From Actinomadura luzonensis (GTDB lineage: Bacteria; Actinomycetota; Actinomycetes; Streptosporangiales; Streptosporangiaceae), in NCBI RefSeq assembly GCF_022664455.2, contig NZ_JAKRKC020000003.1, forward strand, positions 434,001 to 498,000: a stretch of 64,000 nt of DNA, in the 5' to 3' direction. Within the stretch, counting starts at the first letter, position 1; each line of letters starts with the position of its first letter. A program made the position numbers and the translations under genes. Below, piece after piece: positions 40,226 to 48,828 of this stretch. The notes below the pieces were generated by a model. It saw only the letters and a program-made list of their open reading frames with translations, was not told the origin of the DNA and made no database searches.

Positions 40226-41850
40226 ACCTCATCGAACGCGCCCGCGCCTGGCTGGCCCAGGACCCCGACCCCGACACGCGGGCCGAGCTGGCCGGGCTGA
40301 TCGAGCGCGAATACCTGGACGAGCTGCACGAGCGCTTCTCGGCCAAGCTGGAGTTCGGCACCGCGGGCCTGCGCGGCGAGCTGGGGGCCGGGCCCAACCG
40401 GATGAACCGGGTCACCGTCATGCGCGCCGCCGCCGGGCTCGCCGCCGTGCTCGGGCCGGGCAAGCACGTCGTCATCGGCTACGACGCCCGGCACAAGTCG
40501 GACGTGTTCGCCCGCGACACCGCCGCCGTGCTGACCGGCGCGGGCCTGCACGCCTCGCTGCTGCCCCGGCCGCTGCCGACGCCGGTGCTCGCCTTCGCCG
40601 TCCGCCACCTGGGCGCCGACGCCGGGGTGACCGTCACCGCCAGCCACAACCCGCCGCGCGACAACGGCTACAAGGTCTACTGGGGCGACGGCTCGCAGAT
40701 CGTGCCGCCGCTCGACAGCGAGATCTCGGCCGCGATCGACGCGGTCGGCCCGGTGGACCGGCTGCCGCTCGGCGGCCCCGGCACGCTGACCGAGCTGGGC
40801 GACGGCATCGTGGACGACTACCTGGACGCGGTCACGGCGCTGCCGCTGGGCGACGCGCGTGACCTGCTGGTGGCGTACACGCCGCTGCACGGGGTGGGCG
40901 CGGCCACGCTGACCGGGGCCTTCCTGGCCGCCGGGTTCCCGTCGCCGCTGACCGTCGAGGAGCAGCGCGACCCCGATCCCGACTTCCCCACCGTCTCCTT
41001 CCCCAACCCGGAGGAGCCGGGCGCGATGGACCTCGCCATCGCCCTCGCCGCCGCGCGCGGCGCCGACCTGGTGCTCGCCAACGACCCGGACGCCGACCGG
41101 TGCGCGGTCGGCGTGCCGCTGCCCGGGGGCGGCTGCCGCATGCTGACCGGCGACGAGGTCGGCGGGCTGCTGGCGGAGCACGTCATCACGCACACCACCG
41201 GCGACCGCATGGTGGCGACCACCATCGTCTCCTCCACGCTGCTGAGCAAGATCGCGGCGGCGCACGGCGTCCGGTACGGCGAGACCCTGACCGGCTTCAA
41301 GTGGATCATCAAGGCCGGCCCCGGCCTGGTCTTCGGCTACGAGGAGGCGATCGGCTACAGCGTCGGCTCGGACGCCGGCCTGCCGGTGCACGACAAGGAC
41401 GGCATCGGGGCCGCGCTGACGGTGGCCGCCATCGCCGCCGCCGCCAAGCGCGACGGCCGCACCCTGCTCGACCTCCTGGACGACCAGGCCCGCCGCTACG
41501 GCCTGCACGCCACGTCCCAGCTCGCCTTCCGCGTCGCCGACCTGTCCCTGATCGCCGGCGCGATGGCCCGGCTGCGCGCCGACACGCCGGCCGAGCTGGG
41601 GGGCCGCAAGGTGCTCGCGGCCGACGACCTGGCGCGGGGCGACGGCGGCCTGCCGCCGACGGACGGCCTCCGCTTCCGGCTGGAGGGCGACGCCCGCGTG
41701 GTCGCCCGCCCGTCGGGGACGGAGCCCAAGCTGAAGTGCTACCTGGAGGTCGTCGTCCCGGTCACCACCGACCCGGCCGCCGCCCGCACCACCGCCGACA
41801 CGGCCCTGACCAGCCTGAAAGCCGACCTCACCGCCGCCCTGGGGCTCTAG
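40222..41850 (+). CDS. Phospho-sugar mutase (phosphomannomutase/phosphoglucomutase family)
   Basis: 542-residue alpha-D-phosphohexomutase. Active-site phosphoserine loop: VTVTASHNPPRDNGYKVYWG; metal loop: LANDPDADRCAVG; sugar-binding loop: FGYEEAIGYSVGS; phosphate-binding loop near the end: ARPSGTEPKLKCYLEV. The FGTAGLRGELGAGPNRMNR block near the N-terminus marks the PGM2/phosphopentomutase-like subgroup. Coupled to purine nucleoside phosphorylase by a GTGA overlap, it may handle ribose-1-phosphate (to ribose-5-phosphate) as well as hexose phosphates. That last point is inferred from context. Confidence 0.92.
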   Translation: MNLIERARAWLAQDPDPDTRAELAGLIEREYLDELHERFSAKLEFGTAGLRGELGAGPNRMNRVTVMRAAAGLAAVLGPGKHVVIGYDARHKSDVFARDTAAVLTGAGLHASLLPRPLPTPVLAFAVRHLGADAGVTVTASHNPPRDNGYKVYWGDGSQIVPPLDSEISAAIDAVGPVDRLPLGGPGTLTELGDGIVDDYLDAVTALPLGDARDLLVAYTPLHGVGAATLTGAFLAAGFPSPLTVEEQRDPDPDFPTVSFPNPEEPGAMDLAIALAAARGADLVLANDPDADRCAVGVPLPGGGCRMLTGDEVGGLLAEHVITHTTGDRMVATTIVSSTLLSKIAAAHGVRYGETLTGFKWIIKAGPGLVFGYEEAIGYSVGSDAGLPVHDKDGIGAALTVAAIAAAAKRDGRTLLDLLDDQARRYGLHATSQLAFRVADLSLIAGAMARLRADTPAELGGRKVLAADDLARGDGGLPPTDGLRFRLEGDARVVARPSGTEPKLKCYLEVVVPVTTDPAAARTTADTALTSLKADLTAALGL

Positions 41851-41856
41851 GGGCGG

Positions 41857-42342
41857 TCAGGCGAGGCGGAGCTGGAGCTCGGTGTCCCAGTTGCCGAGGT
41901 CGGGTTCCTCCATCGGGTGGGTGAGGTAGAGCTCCAGGCGGGCGCCCCAGTGCTCGACGCCGTCCTTCTCCGTCAGGTCCCAGGTCAGGCCCTCGCCGGC
42001 GGCCCAGGACAGCAGGCGGTCGAGGGCGGCGGCCAGGCCGTCGGGGTGGCCGTGGTGGAGCTCGGTGACGTAGCGGCCGGCCGGGAGCGTGTCGGTGAAG
42101 AGGTCGCCCTCCGGCCGCACAGGGGACGGCACGGGAACGCCGGCCTCCACCACCAGGCGGTCGTGCGGCAGGTCGATCTCCCGGTAGCGGAAGAACGGCG
42201 CGCCGGCGGGCGCCACCCCCTGGTCCAGCAGCCAGGCGATGACGCCGGCGATGCGGTCGCCCACGACGCCGAAGGTGGTCATGGTGATGGTCGCGCGCAC
42301 CCCGACGTACGGACGCTCGGGGAACTCGGTGATCTGTGGCAT
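41857..42342 (-). CDS. GyrI-like small-molecule-binding protein
   Basis: 161-residue stand-alone GyrI/AraC-effector-binding domain. Visible features are the first strand ERPYVGVRATITM, the helix VVGDRIAGVIAWLLDQGVAP, FFRYREIDLPHDRLVVEAGV and GRYVTELHHGHPDGLAAALD, and the closing Glu-rich strand with WGARLELYLTHP. Such domains bind amphipathic drugs. It is last in a MerR - sigma - GyrI operon, and the MerR protein carries a related domain, so two linked sensor domains are made together. ATG has GGAGGAAAC upstream. Confidence 0.82.
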   Translation of the reverse strand: MPQITEFPERPYVGVRATITMTTFGVVGDRIAGVIAWLLDQGVAPAGAPFFRYREIDLPHDRLVVEAGVPVPSPVRPEGDLFTDTLPAGRYVTELHHGHPDGLAAALDRLLSWAAGEGLTWDLTEKDGVEHWGARLELYLTHPMEEPDLGNWDTELQLRLA

Positions 42343-42355
42343 GGTGTTTCCTCCT

Positions 42356-43270
42356 TCACCGATCAGTACGACGCGCGCCGCCGGAACTCATCGGCAGCCC
42401 GAAGAACGGGAACAGCCCGGGGTCCAGGTACGTGGTGACGCCGGCCACCCGCCCGGCCGCGACGTCCAGGACGACCAGGGCGAACGCCGCCCCGTCCGCC
42501 GCGTACCGGGCGAAGGCCGGGCCGCCGTTGGCGCGCGCCGGGACCAGGCGGGAGCCGGCGCACGGCGCGGGAGCGGCGCGCATCACGGCCGCGATGTCCG
42601 CCCGGCCCCGCAGCCACCAGGTGAACGGCGGCATCGACGAGGTGGCGTCCTCGTGCAGCAGCGCCACCAGGGCGGTCACGTCGTAGCGTTCGAAGGCCGA
42701 CAGGTAGCGGGCGAGCAGGTCCTCGTCCACGTCGCCCCCGTCGCCGGGCGCGGGGAGCCGGGCGCGGGCGCGTTGCAGGGCGCTGTTGACGGAGGCGACG
42801 GTGGTGTCCAGGAGGGCGGCGGTCTCGGCGGCCGACCAGGCGAGGACGTCGCGGAGGACGAGCACGGCCCGCTGCCGGGGCGGCAGGTGCTGGAGCGCGG
42901 CCACGAACGCCAGCCGGACCGACTCCCGGCCCACCGCCACGTCGGCCGGGTCGAGCACCCGCTCGTCGGGGACGGGCTGCACCCAGCGGCCGGGCGGCAG
43001 CGGCTCACCGAGGGCCGCGCCGGGGACGGCGGGCGGCGCCAGGTCCATGGCGAGGGCGCGGCGCTGGGCGCCGCGCAGCATGTCCAGGCAGACCTGCGTG
43101 GCCAGGCGGAACAACCAGGGACGCAGCGGCCCCCGCCCGGCGTCGTACGTCCGCCAGGCCCGCACGAACGTCTCCTGCACCGCGTCCTCGGCCTCGAACC
43201 CGGAGCCGAGCATGCGGTAGCAGTAGCCGGTGAGCTCGACCCGGTGCCGTTCGCCGTCGAAATCCGTCAT
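42356..43270 (-). CDS. ECF sigma factor with SnoaL-like C-terminal domain (SigG/SigJ-like)
   Basis: 304-residue sigma factor. Region 2 has YCYRMLGSGFEAEDAVQETF and AWRTYDAGRGPLRPWLFRLA; region 4 has LPPRQRAVLVLRDVLAWSAA and TAALLDTTVASVNSALQRAR. Residues about 180-300 form a SnoaL-like extension (LLARYLSAFERYDVTALVAL, WWLRGRADIAAVM). ECF factors of this type lack an anti-sigma gene and may be controlled by the extension. ATG overlaps the TGA of the MerR gene (ATGA), so both regulators are made from one message. Confidence 0.92.
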   Translation of the reverse strand: MTDFDGERHRVELTGYCYRMLGSGFEAEDAVQETFVRAWRTYDAGRGPLRPWLFRLATQVCLDMLRGAQRRALAMDLAPPAVPGAALGEPLPPGRWVQPVPDERVLDPADVAVGRESVRLAFVAALQHLPPRQRAVLVLRDVLAWSAAETAALLDTTVASVNSALQRARARLPAPGDGGDVDEDLLARYLSAFERYDVTALVALLHEDATSSMPPFTWWLRGRADIAAVMRAAPAPCAGSRLVPARANGGPAFARYAADGAAFALVVLDVAAGRVAGVTTYLDPGLFPFFGLPMSSGGARRTDR

Positions 43271-44091
43271 GCTTCGGGGGCCACCTCGATCTGCAGCTCG
43301 GTCACCCAGGCGGCCGGGTCGTCCGGGCAGTGCAGGGAGATCTCCCTGGCCAGGCCGAGCCAGCGGTAGCCGTGCTCCTCGATCCAGTGCGCCAGCACCT
43401 GGAACGACGAGCTCACCACGTCCATGGAGCCCTGGTGGACGAGGCTGGCGGCGGTCTCGATGCCGGGCAGGACCACCACCTCGAAGCCGGGGTCGCCGGC
43501 GGGCGGCGGGGCGGCGATCGGCAGGCAGGCGTGCGCCAGCACCGCGCCGTCCTCCTCCGGCAGGTAGTACGCGATGCCCGGGCCGGTGACGGGCAGCCCG
43601 GCGGCCGCCACCCGGCGGTGGATCTCGCCGAACAGCGGCTTGATCACCGGCCCGATGGCCTCGCTCTCGTAGTCGGCGGCGCGCGCGGCGAGCTGGGCGA
43701 CCCGCACCGGGGGCACCTGCTTGAGCAGGACCTCGGCGGCCCCCATGCGGCCTTCCGTCTCGATGGTGCGAAGCCGCGCCTCGACGCTGCGCAGCCGGGC
43801 CAGGTCGGCGCTGATCCGCGCCTCCAGCTGGGCGCGGCGCAGGCGGACCATGCCGTGCAGCTCCTCGGCGCTCACCTTCTCGTCGAGGATGGCGCTGACC
43901 TGCTCCAGGGTGAAGCCGAGGTCCTTGATCGCGACGATCCGGTGCAGCCGCGAGAGCTGCTCCGCCTGGTACGACCGGTAGCCGGTGACCGGGTCCACGT
44001 GCGCGGGGCGCAGCAGGCCGATGGCGTCGTAGTGGCGGAGCATGCGCACCGACACGAGCCCGAGCCTGGCGAAGTCTCCGATGGTGAACAT
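43267..44091 (-). CDS. MerR-family regulator with GyrI-like effector domain
   Basis: 274-residue regulator. The N-terminal MerR HTH reads FTIGDFARLGLVSVRMLRHY, DAIGLLRPAHVDPVTGYRSY and LSRLHRIVAIKDLGFTLEQV, followed by a coiled-coil (ARISADLARLRSVEARLRTI). Residues about 120-274 are a GyrI/BmrR-type drug-binding domain. ATG at 44091 begins the HTH; a GTG at 44118 lacks a ribosome site. Its promoter has a palindrome at 44112-44126 in a long spacer, as MerR proteins need for activation. Probably activates its own operon when a hydrophobic compound is bound. Confidence 0.92.
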   Translation of the reverse strand: MFTIGDFARLGLVSVRMLRHYDAIGLLRPAHVDPVTGYRSYQAEQLSRLHRIVAIKDLGFTLEQVSAILDEKVSAEELHGMVRLRRAQLEARISADLARLRSVEARLRTIETEGRMGAAEVLLKQVPPVRVAQLAARAADYESEAIGPVIKPLFGEIHRRVAAAGLPVTGPGIAYYLPEEDGAVLAHACLPIAAPPPAGDPGFEVVVLPGIETAASLVHQGSMDVVSSSFQVLAHWIEEHGYRWLGLAREISLHCPDDPAAWVTELQIEVAPEA

Positions 44092-44111
44092 GGCGGTTCC
44101 CGGTGTAGGGG

Positions 44112-44126
44112 CTGACACGGTGTCAG
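44112..44126 (-). promoter_or_regulatory. MerR operator/promoter
   Basis: CTGACACGGTGTCAG, perfect 7+7 palindrome with one central base, lies just before the MerR gene. On the minus strand TTGACC (44133-44128) and a -10-like CTACAC (44107-44102) are separated by 20 bases, the over-long spacer typical of MerR-activated promoters. Confidence 0.65.
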
Positions 44127-44180
44127 GGTCAACCTATGGCGTTTTCGGATGACATGGGGTACTTTTCCGACAGGACCACG

Positions 44181-44194
44181 ACCGAACGTTCGGT
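44181..44194. promoter_or_regulatory. TetR operator before the acyl-CoA operon
   Basis: ACCGAACGTTCGGT is a perfect 14-base palindrome ending just before the ribosome site (AGGAG) of the TetR gene at 44203. The TetR protein of this operon is the obvious ligand. Confidence 0.65.
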
Positions 44195-44202
44195 AGGAGC
44201 CC

Positions 44203-44895
44203 ATGGACCTCAAGGACCGGGACGCGAACGCGAACCGCCGGATCAGGACGGCGGCGGTGCTGCTGTTCGCCCAGCGCGGCTACGCCGCCACCGGCATCCG
44301 CGACCTGGCCCGCGCGGTCGGCATGACCAACGCCGGCGTCTACCACCACGTGGCCAGCAAGGAAGCCCTGCTCGCCGACCTCATGCGCGTCGCCCAGCGG
44401 GGCCTCATCGACGCCACCGAGCGCATGCTGCACGGCGTCGAGAGCCCCGCCGACCGCCTGGCCCTGCTGATCAGCTCGCTCACCGCCACCCACGCCCTCA
44501 GCCCGATGACCACCCGGGTCATGGACGGCGAGCTCCGCTCCCTGACCCCCGGCTCCCCCGCCCGCGACGAGATCATCGCCCTGCGCGACGCCTACGAGGA
44601 CCACTGGAGGAGCGCGATCGCCGACGGCGTGGCCGCCGGCGCCTTCCACATCGCCGACCAGCGGCTGACCCGCCTCGCCCTCATGTCCATGTGCACCGGC
44701 ACCAGCGAGTGGTACCGCCCCGACGGCGACTCCAGCCTGGAGCAGGTGTGCGCGGAGTTCACCGCGATCGGGCTGGCCGCCGTGCGCTCCTCCGTCCAGG
44801 TCGTCGCGGTCCCCGACCTCTCCCTGCTGCCCGAGTTCCCCTGGGAGCCGCCGGATGTCAGAAACGATCCCCCAATTGCTGAGGCAGGCCGCTGA
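44203..44895 (+). CDS. TetR-family regulator of the acyl-CoA operon
   Basis: 230-residue TetR protein. HTH: RRIRTAAVLLFAQRGYAATG, IRDLARAVGMTNAGVYHHVA, SKEALLADLM. The C-terminal ligand domain (about 70-205) resembles those of regulators of lipid catabolism (TetR_C KstR2-like), in line with its operon. AGGAG precedes the ATG. It overlaps the acyl-CoA ligase gene by 41 bases, an unusually long overlap that ties their expression together. A palindrome at 44181-44194 is the likely operator. Confidence 0.9.
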   Translation: MDLKDRDANANRRIRTAAVLLFAQRGYAATGIRDLARAVGMTNAGVYHHVASKEALLADLMRVAQRGLIDATERMLHGVESPADRLALLISSLTATHALSPMTTRVMDGELRSLTPGSPARDEIIALRDAYEDHWRSAIADGVAAGAFHIADQRLTRLALMSMCTGTSEWYRPDGDSSLEQVCAEFTAIGLAAVRSSVQVVAVPDLSLLPEFPWEPPDVRNDPPIAEAGR

Positions 44896-46330
44896 CCGGT
44901 ACGGCCGCCGCGATTTCCTCCGTTTCCCCGACCACCCCGCGCTGAGCTTCGCCGAGGCCGACGCCGTCACGGACCGGCTGGCCGGGGCGCTCGCCGCGCG
45001 CGGCGTCCGGCCCGGCGACCGGGTGGCGATCATGCTGGACAACGTCCCCGGCTGGCCGTTGACCTGGCTGGCGACGCTCAAGGCGGGCGCGGTCACCGTG
45101 CCGGTCAACGTCCGCTACCGGGCCGCCGACCTGGAGCACGTGCTGCGCGACTCCGGCGCCGTCGCGACGGTGACGACCGAGGAGCACGCCCCGCACCTGC
45201 CCGGCACGGTGCACCTGCTCGCCGGCCTCGACGACGACGCGCCCGCGCCACGGGTGCGCGTCGGCGCCGGCGACGTGGCCAACTTCCAGTACACCTCGGG
45301 CACCACCGGGTTCCCCAAGGCGTGCCTGCTCACCCACGACTACTGGACGCGGACCGCGCGCATCCTCGCCGAGGCCGTCCAGGTCAGGGACGACGACGTG
45401 CTCATGATGGCGCAGGCGTACTCGTACCTGGACCCGCAGTGGGCCACGCTCGTCTGCCTGGCGGGGGGCATCCCGCTGGTCGTCCTGCCGCGTTTCTCCG
45501 CCTCCGGCTTCTGGCGGGCGGCGCGGGAGCACGGGGCGACGCTCACGTACGTGCTCGGCTCCATGCCCCTCCTGCTGCACAAGCAGCCGCCGTCGCCCGA
45601 GGACCGCGGGCACCGGATGCGGCTGGTGCTCTGCTCCGGCATCCGTCCCGGCCTGCACCGGGAGTTCGAGGAGCGCTGGGGCGCGCCCTGGCGCGAGCTG
45701 TACGGCTCCACCGAGAGCGGCCCCGACCTGCTGGTCCCCCTCGACGACGCCGGCTCGGTCGGCACCGGCGCGCTGGGCGTGCCGCCGCCCGGCAAGGAGG
45801 TCGTGCTCGACGCGGAGACCGGCGAGATCCTGGTCCGCGGCCGGCCCATGATGACCGGCTACTGGAACCAGCCCGAGGCCACCGCCCGCGCCCTGCGCGA
45901 CGGCTGGTACCACACCGGGGACCTCGGCGTCCGCGACGAGCACGGCCGGATCGCGCACGCCGGGCGGATCAAGGACATGGTCCGCAGGGGCGGCGAGAAC
46001 ATCTCGTGCGCCGAGGTCGAGAGCGTGCTCACCGAGCATCCGGCGGTGCTGCAGGCGGCGCTGGTGCCGATCCCCGACGAGCTGTGGGGCGAGCTGCCGA
46101 AGGCGTTCCTCCAGCTCCGCCCCGGGCACGCCGCCGACGCCGCGACGGCCATGGACGTGGTCGGGCACGCCCGGCGCCGCCTGGCCCGGTTCAAGATCCC
46201 GGCGTACGTCGAGTTCGTCGAGGGGTTCTCGCTGACCCCGTCGGCCCGCATCGAGAAGCGTCACCTGCTGCCGCCGGGACGCGACCAGCGCGCCGCCCCC
46301 GCCATCCCGGTCCACGAGGAGAGAACATGA
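44855..46330 (+). CDS. AMP-dependent acyl-CoA synthetase/ligase
   Basis: 491-residue ANL-superfamily enzyme. Motifs: A3 P-loop YTSGTTGFPKACLLTH; A5 ELYGSTESGPDL; A7/A8 YHTGDLGVRDEHGRI and AGRIKDMVRRGGENIS; C-terminal A10 region SLTPSARIEKRHLL. It would activate a carboxylic acid as acyl-AMP and join it to CoA. At A10 the usual T-G-K is S-A-R; a similar Ser-x-Arg-(V/I)-x-Lys form occurs in some acyl-CoA synthetases, with the following Lys perhaps taking over. The substrate is unknown. Next gene encodes an enoyl-CoA hydratase-like protein (ATGA overlap). Confidence 0.9.
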   Translation: MSETIPQLLRQAADRYGRRDFLRFPDHPALSFAEADAVTDRLAGALAARGVRPGDRVAIMLDNVPGWPLTWLATLKAGAVTVPVNVRYRAADLEHVLRDSGAVATVTTEEHAPHLPGTVHLLAGLDDDAPAPRVRVGAGDVANFQYTSGTTGFPKACLLTHDYWTRTARILAEAVQVRDDDVLMMAQAYSYLDPQWATLVCLAGGIPLVVLPRFSASGFWRAAREHGATLTYVLGSMPLLLHKQPPSPEDRGHRMRLVLCSGIRPGLHREFEERWGAPWRELYGSTESGPDLLVPLDDAGSVGTGALGVPPPGKEVVLDAETGEILVRGRPMMTGYWNQPEATARALRDGWYHTGDLGVRDEHGRIAHAGRIKDMVRRGGENISCAEVESVLTEHPAVLQAALVPIPDELWGELPKAFLQLRPGHAADAATAMDVVGHARRRLARFKIPAYVEFVEGFSLTPSARIEKRHLLPPGRDQRAAPAIPVHEERT

Positions 46331-47100
46331 TCGACGTCACGGTACGCGACGAGGTGGCCGTCATCACGCTGGCCCGTCCCGCGAAGCTCAACGCGCTCAC
46401 CGCCGCCATGCGCGCCGACCTGGCCGCCGCCGTGCGCGAGCACGGCAGCAGTGGGCACGGCAGCAGTGGGCACGGCCGCAGCGGGCGCGGCATCGTGGTC
46501 ACCGGCACCGGGCGGGCGTTCTCGGCCGGGGAGGACCTGCACGAGGCCACCGGACGCTCGCTGGTCACGGAGGTCGAGCTGTTCCACGACATGACCCGGG
46601 CCGTGCTGGAGAGCGAGGTGCCGGTCGTGGCCGCGGTCAACGGCCTGGCCGTGGGCGGCGCCGCCGAGTGGACGCTCTGCTTCGACGCCCGGCTCGGCGT
46701 GCCCTCCGCCGGGTACTTCTTCCCCGAGAACCACCTCGGCCTGTCGATCTCGAACGCCGCCTCCCTGCTGCTGCCCCGGCTGACCGGCGGCGGCCGGGCG
46801 CTGCGGCTGGTGCTCGGCTCGGCCCGGCTGAACGCGGCCGACGCCCTCGACGCGGGCCTCCTCGACGAGATCGTGCCTCCGGAGGAGCTGGTGGACGCGG
46901 CCGTGGCCCAGGTGCGGCGGTGGAGCGAGCCGGGGGCCGCCACGGCGGCGCACCTGGCGCTGCTGCGGCCGTCCCTGGCGGAGGTGGAGCGGGCGTTCGC
47001 GGCCGAGACCGAGGCGGCCGTGCGGGTGGAGGCGAGCGGCCTCGCCCAGGCGGGCATGGCCCGCTTCACCGCCGCACACCCTCAGACCGGGGAAAGCTGA
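46327..47100 (+). CDS. Enoyl-CoA hydratase/isomerase-family protein with repeat insertion
   Basis: 257-residue crotonase-fold protein: VITLARPAKLNALTAAMRAD at the start, then GIVVTGTGRAFSAGEDLHEA, oxyanion loop AAVNGLAVGGAAEWTLCFDA and YFFPENHLGLSISN with the second catalytic-site Glu. The family hydrates, isomerises or cleaves acyl-CoA thioesters. Between the first helix and the GTGRAFSAGED strand lies a Ser-Gly-His insertion (about residues 39-54), coded by three near-copies of a 15-base repeat. Coupled to the acyl-CoA ligase by an ATGA overlap, so it probably acts on that product. Confidence 0.88.
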   Translation: MIDVTVRDEVAVITLARPAKLNALTAAMRADLAAAVREHGSSGHGSSGHGRSGRGIVVTGTGRAFSAGEDLHEATGRSLVTEVELFHDMTRAVLESEVPVVAAVNGLAVGGAAEWTLCFDARLGVPSAGYFFPENHLGLSISNAASLLLPRLTGGGRALRLVLGSARLNAADALDAGLLDEIVPPEELVDAAVAQVRRWSEPGAATAAHLALLRPSLAEVERAFAAETEAAVRVEASGLAQAGMARFTAAHPQTGES

Positions 47101-47122
47101 CCACGGCCACCGGGCAGGCGGG

Positions 47123-47734
47123 TCAGGGGACGACGATCGCGACGACCACCAGCGCCAGCGCGGCCACCCCGGCCGCGACGGCGTCGTAGGCCCAGGAAGC
47201 CTGGACCGGCGCCGCCTCCTCGTGGCGGCGCCGGGCCGCCTCGGCGCGCTCGCGGATCTGCTCGCCCACCCAGTCGGCGTGCGTCCGGCCGGCCAGTGCC
47301 TCCTGCGCGGCCTGCTCCGCCTTGCTCAGCGCCGGCTCGGTCTGGAAACGGCCCCGCCGCTGGCTCGCCAGGCCGCGCCGCTGGGCCTTGGCGCGCTCCC
47401 TGGCGCTGCTCATCGGCGTCCAGAGGCGCAGCACCTGGTCGTCGCCGTGGTGGACGCCGATGGCGTGGGACACGGTGACGTCCTCGATCGCCGCCCACGG
47501 CACGCGTACGGTGCGCAGCGGGTTACGGGCCACCAGCTCGCGCTCGGTGAACACGGTCGCGGGCCGCAGCGCCACGACGTACACGACGGCGGTGAGCACG
47601 GCCAGCACGGCCAGCGCCACCATCGACGCCTTCCCGCTGTACTTGTGGATCAGGTCGTAGACGTTGAAGGCGACGAAGGCCAGCCAGAACCACGCCATCA
47701 CGAACGCGGACCTGGAGCGGTAGGTCTGTCTCAC
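47123..47734 (-). CDS. PH-domain-type membrane protein
   Basis: 203-residue protein with two helices near the N-terminus ([20 protein letters not shown] and [20 protein letters not shown]), a bacterial PH-like segment ([40 protein letters not shown]), a charged region rich in Ala, Arg and Glu, and one C-terminal helix ([18 protein letters not shown]). Such proteins are common in actinomycetes and of unknown function. The GTG start overlaps the adenosine deaminase stop (GTGA). Confidence 0.8.
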   Translation of the reverse strand: MRQTYRSRSAFVMAWFWLAFVAFNVYDLIHKYSGKASMVALAVLAVLTAVVYVVALRPATVFTERELVARNPLRTVRVPWAAIEDVTVSHAIGVHHGDDQVLRLWTPMSSARERAKAQRRGLASQRRGRFQTEPALSKAEQAAQEALAGRTHADWVGEQIRERAEAARRRHEEAAPVQASWAYDAVAAGVAALALVVVAIVVP

Positions 47735-48804
47735 GGCTGCCACTTGAGCTGCGCGAAGCCGGGCTTGATGCGCCCGTTGATGAGCGACAGCCGCTCGTCG
47801 AACGGCAGGAACGCCGACTTCATGGCGTTGACCGTGAACCACTGCAGGTCGTCCCAGCCGTAGCCGAACGCCTCCACCAGCTTGGCGAACTCCAGTGACA
47901 GGCTGGTGCGGCTCATCAGCCGGTTGTCGGTGTTGACGGTGACCCGGAAGTGCAGCCGCCGCAGCAGCCCGATCGGGTGCTCGGCGATGGAGGCGGCGGC
48001 CCCGGTCTGCAGGTTGGACGTGGGGCACATCTCCAGCGGGATGCGCTTGTCGCGGACGTAGGCGGCCAGGCGCCCCAGCTTGGCCGTGCCGTCGTCGCCC
48101 ACCGCGATGTCGTCGATGATGCGCACGCCGTGGCCGAGCCGGTCGGCGCCGCACCATTGGATGGCCTGCCAGATCGACGGCAGCCCGAACGCCTCGCCCG
48201 CGTGGATGGTGAAGTGCGCGTTCTCCCGCTGGAGGTATTCGAAGGCGTCGAGGTGGCGGGTGGGCGGGTAGCCGGCCTCGGCCCCGGCGATGTCGAAGCC
48301 GACCACGCCGACGTCGCGGTAGCGGACGGACAGCTCGGCGATCTCCATCGAGCGGGCCTGGTGGCGCATGGCGGTCAGCAGCGTGCCGACCCGGACGCCC
48401 CGGCCGGCCGACCCCTGGCGGAAGCCCTCCAGCACCGCCTCCACCACCTCGTCGAGGCTCAGCCCCGTGGTGGTGTGCTGCTCGGGCGCGAAGCGCACCT
48501 CGGCGTAGACGACGCCGTCGGCGGCGAGGTCTTCCGCGCACTCGGCGGCCACGCGGGTCAGCGACTCGCGGGTCTGCATGACGCCGACCGTGTGGTCGAA
48601 CGTCTCCAGGTAGCGTTCGAGCGAGCCCGAGTCGGACGCCTCCTCGAACCACTGGCGCAGGTGGTCGGGGTCGTTGGTGGGCAGCCGATCGTAGCCGGTC
48701 TCCCTGGCCAGCTCGACGATCGTCTCGGCGCGCAGCCCGCCGTCGAGATGATCGTGCAGCAGCACCTTGGGAGCCCGCCGGATCTCGTCAAGCGCAGGAC
48801 TCAT
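47731..48804 (-). CDS. add: Adenosine deaminase
   Basis: 357-residue amidohydrolase of the ADA family. Metal-binding HDHLDGG near residue 17, [54 protein letters not shown] and the Asp site [11 protein letters not shown] are all present. The enzyme converts adenosine and deoxyadenosine to inosine and deoxyinosine, feeding purine nucleoside phosphorylase (39422-40225). The Asn after the catalytic Asp (TDN instead of TDD) is common in actinomycete enzymes. The next gene, a PH-type membrane protein, is translationally coupled. Confidence 0.95.
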   Translation of the reverse strand: MSPALDEIRRAPKVLLHDHLDGGLRAETIVELARETGYDRLPTNDPDHLRQWFEEASDSGSLERYLETFDHTVGVMQTRESLTRVAAECAEDLAADGVVYAEVRFAPEQHTTTGLSLDEVVEAVLEGFRQGSAGRGVRVGTLLTAMRHQARSMEIAELSVRYRDVGVVGFDIAGAEAGYPPTRHLDAFEYLQRENAHFTIHAGEAFGLPSIWQAIQWCGADRLGHGVRIIDDIAVGDDGTAKLGRLAAYVRDKRIPLEMCPTSNLQTGAAASIAEHPIGLLRRLHFRVTVNTDNRLMSRTSLSLEFAKLVEAFGYGWDDLQWFTVNAMKSAFLPFDERLSLINGRIKPGFAQLKWQP

Positions 48805-48828
48805 CCGCCCATGATATGACCAGCGGCG

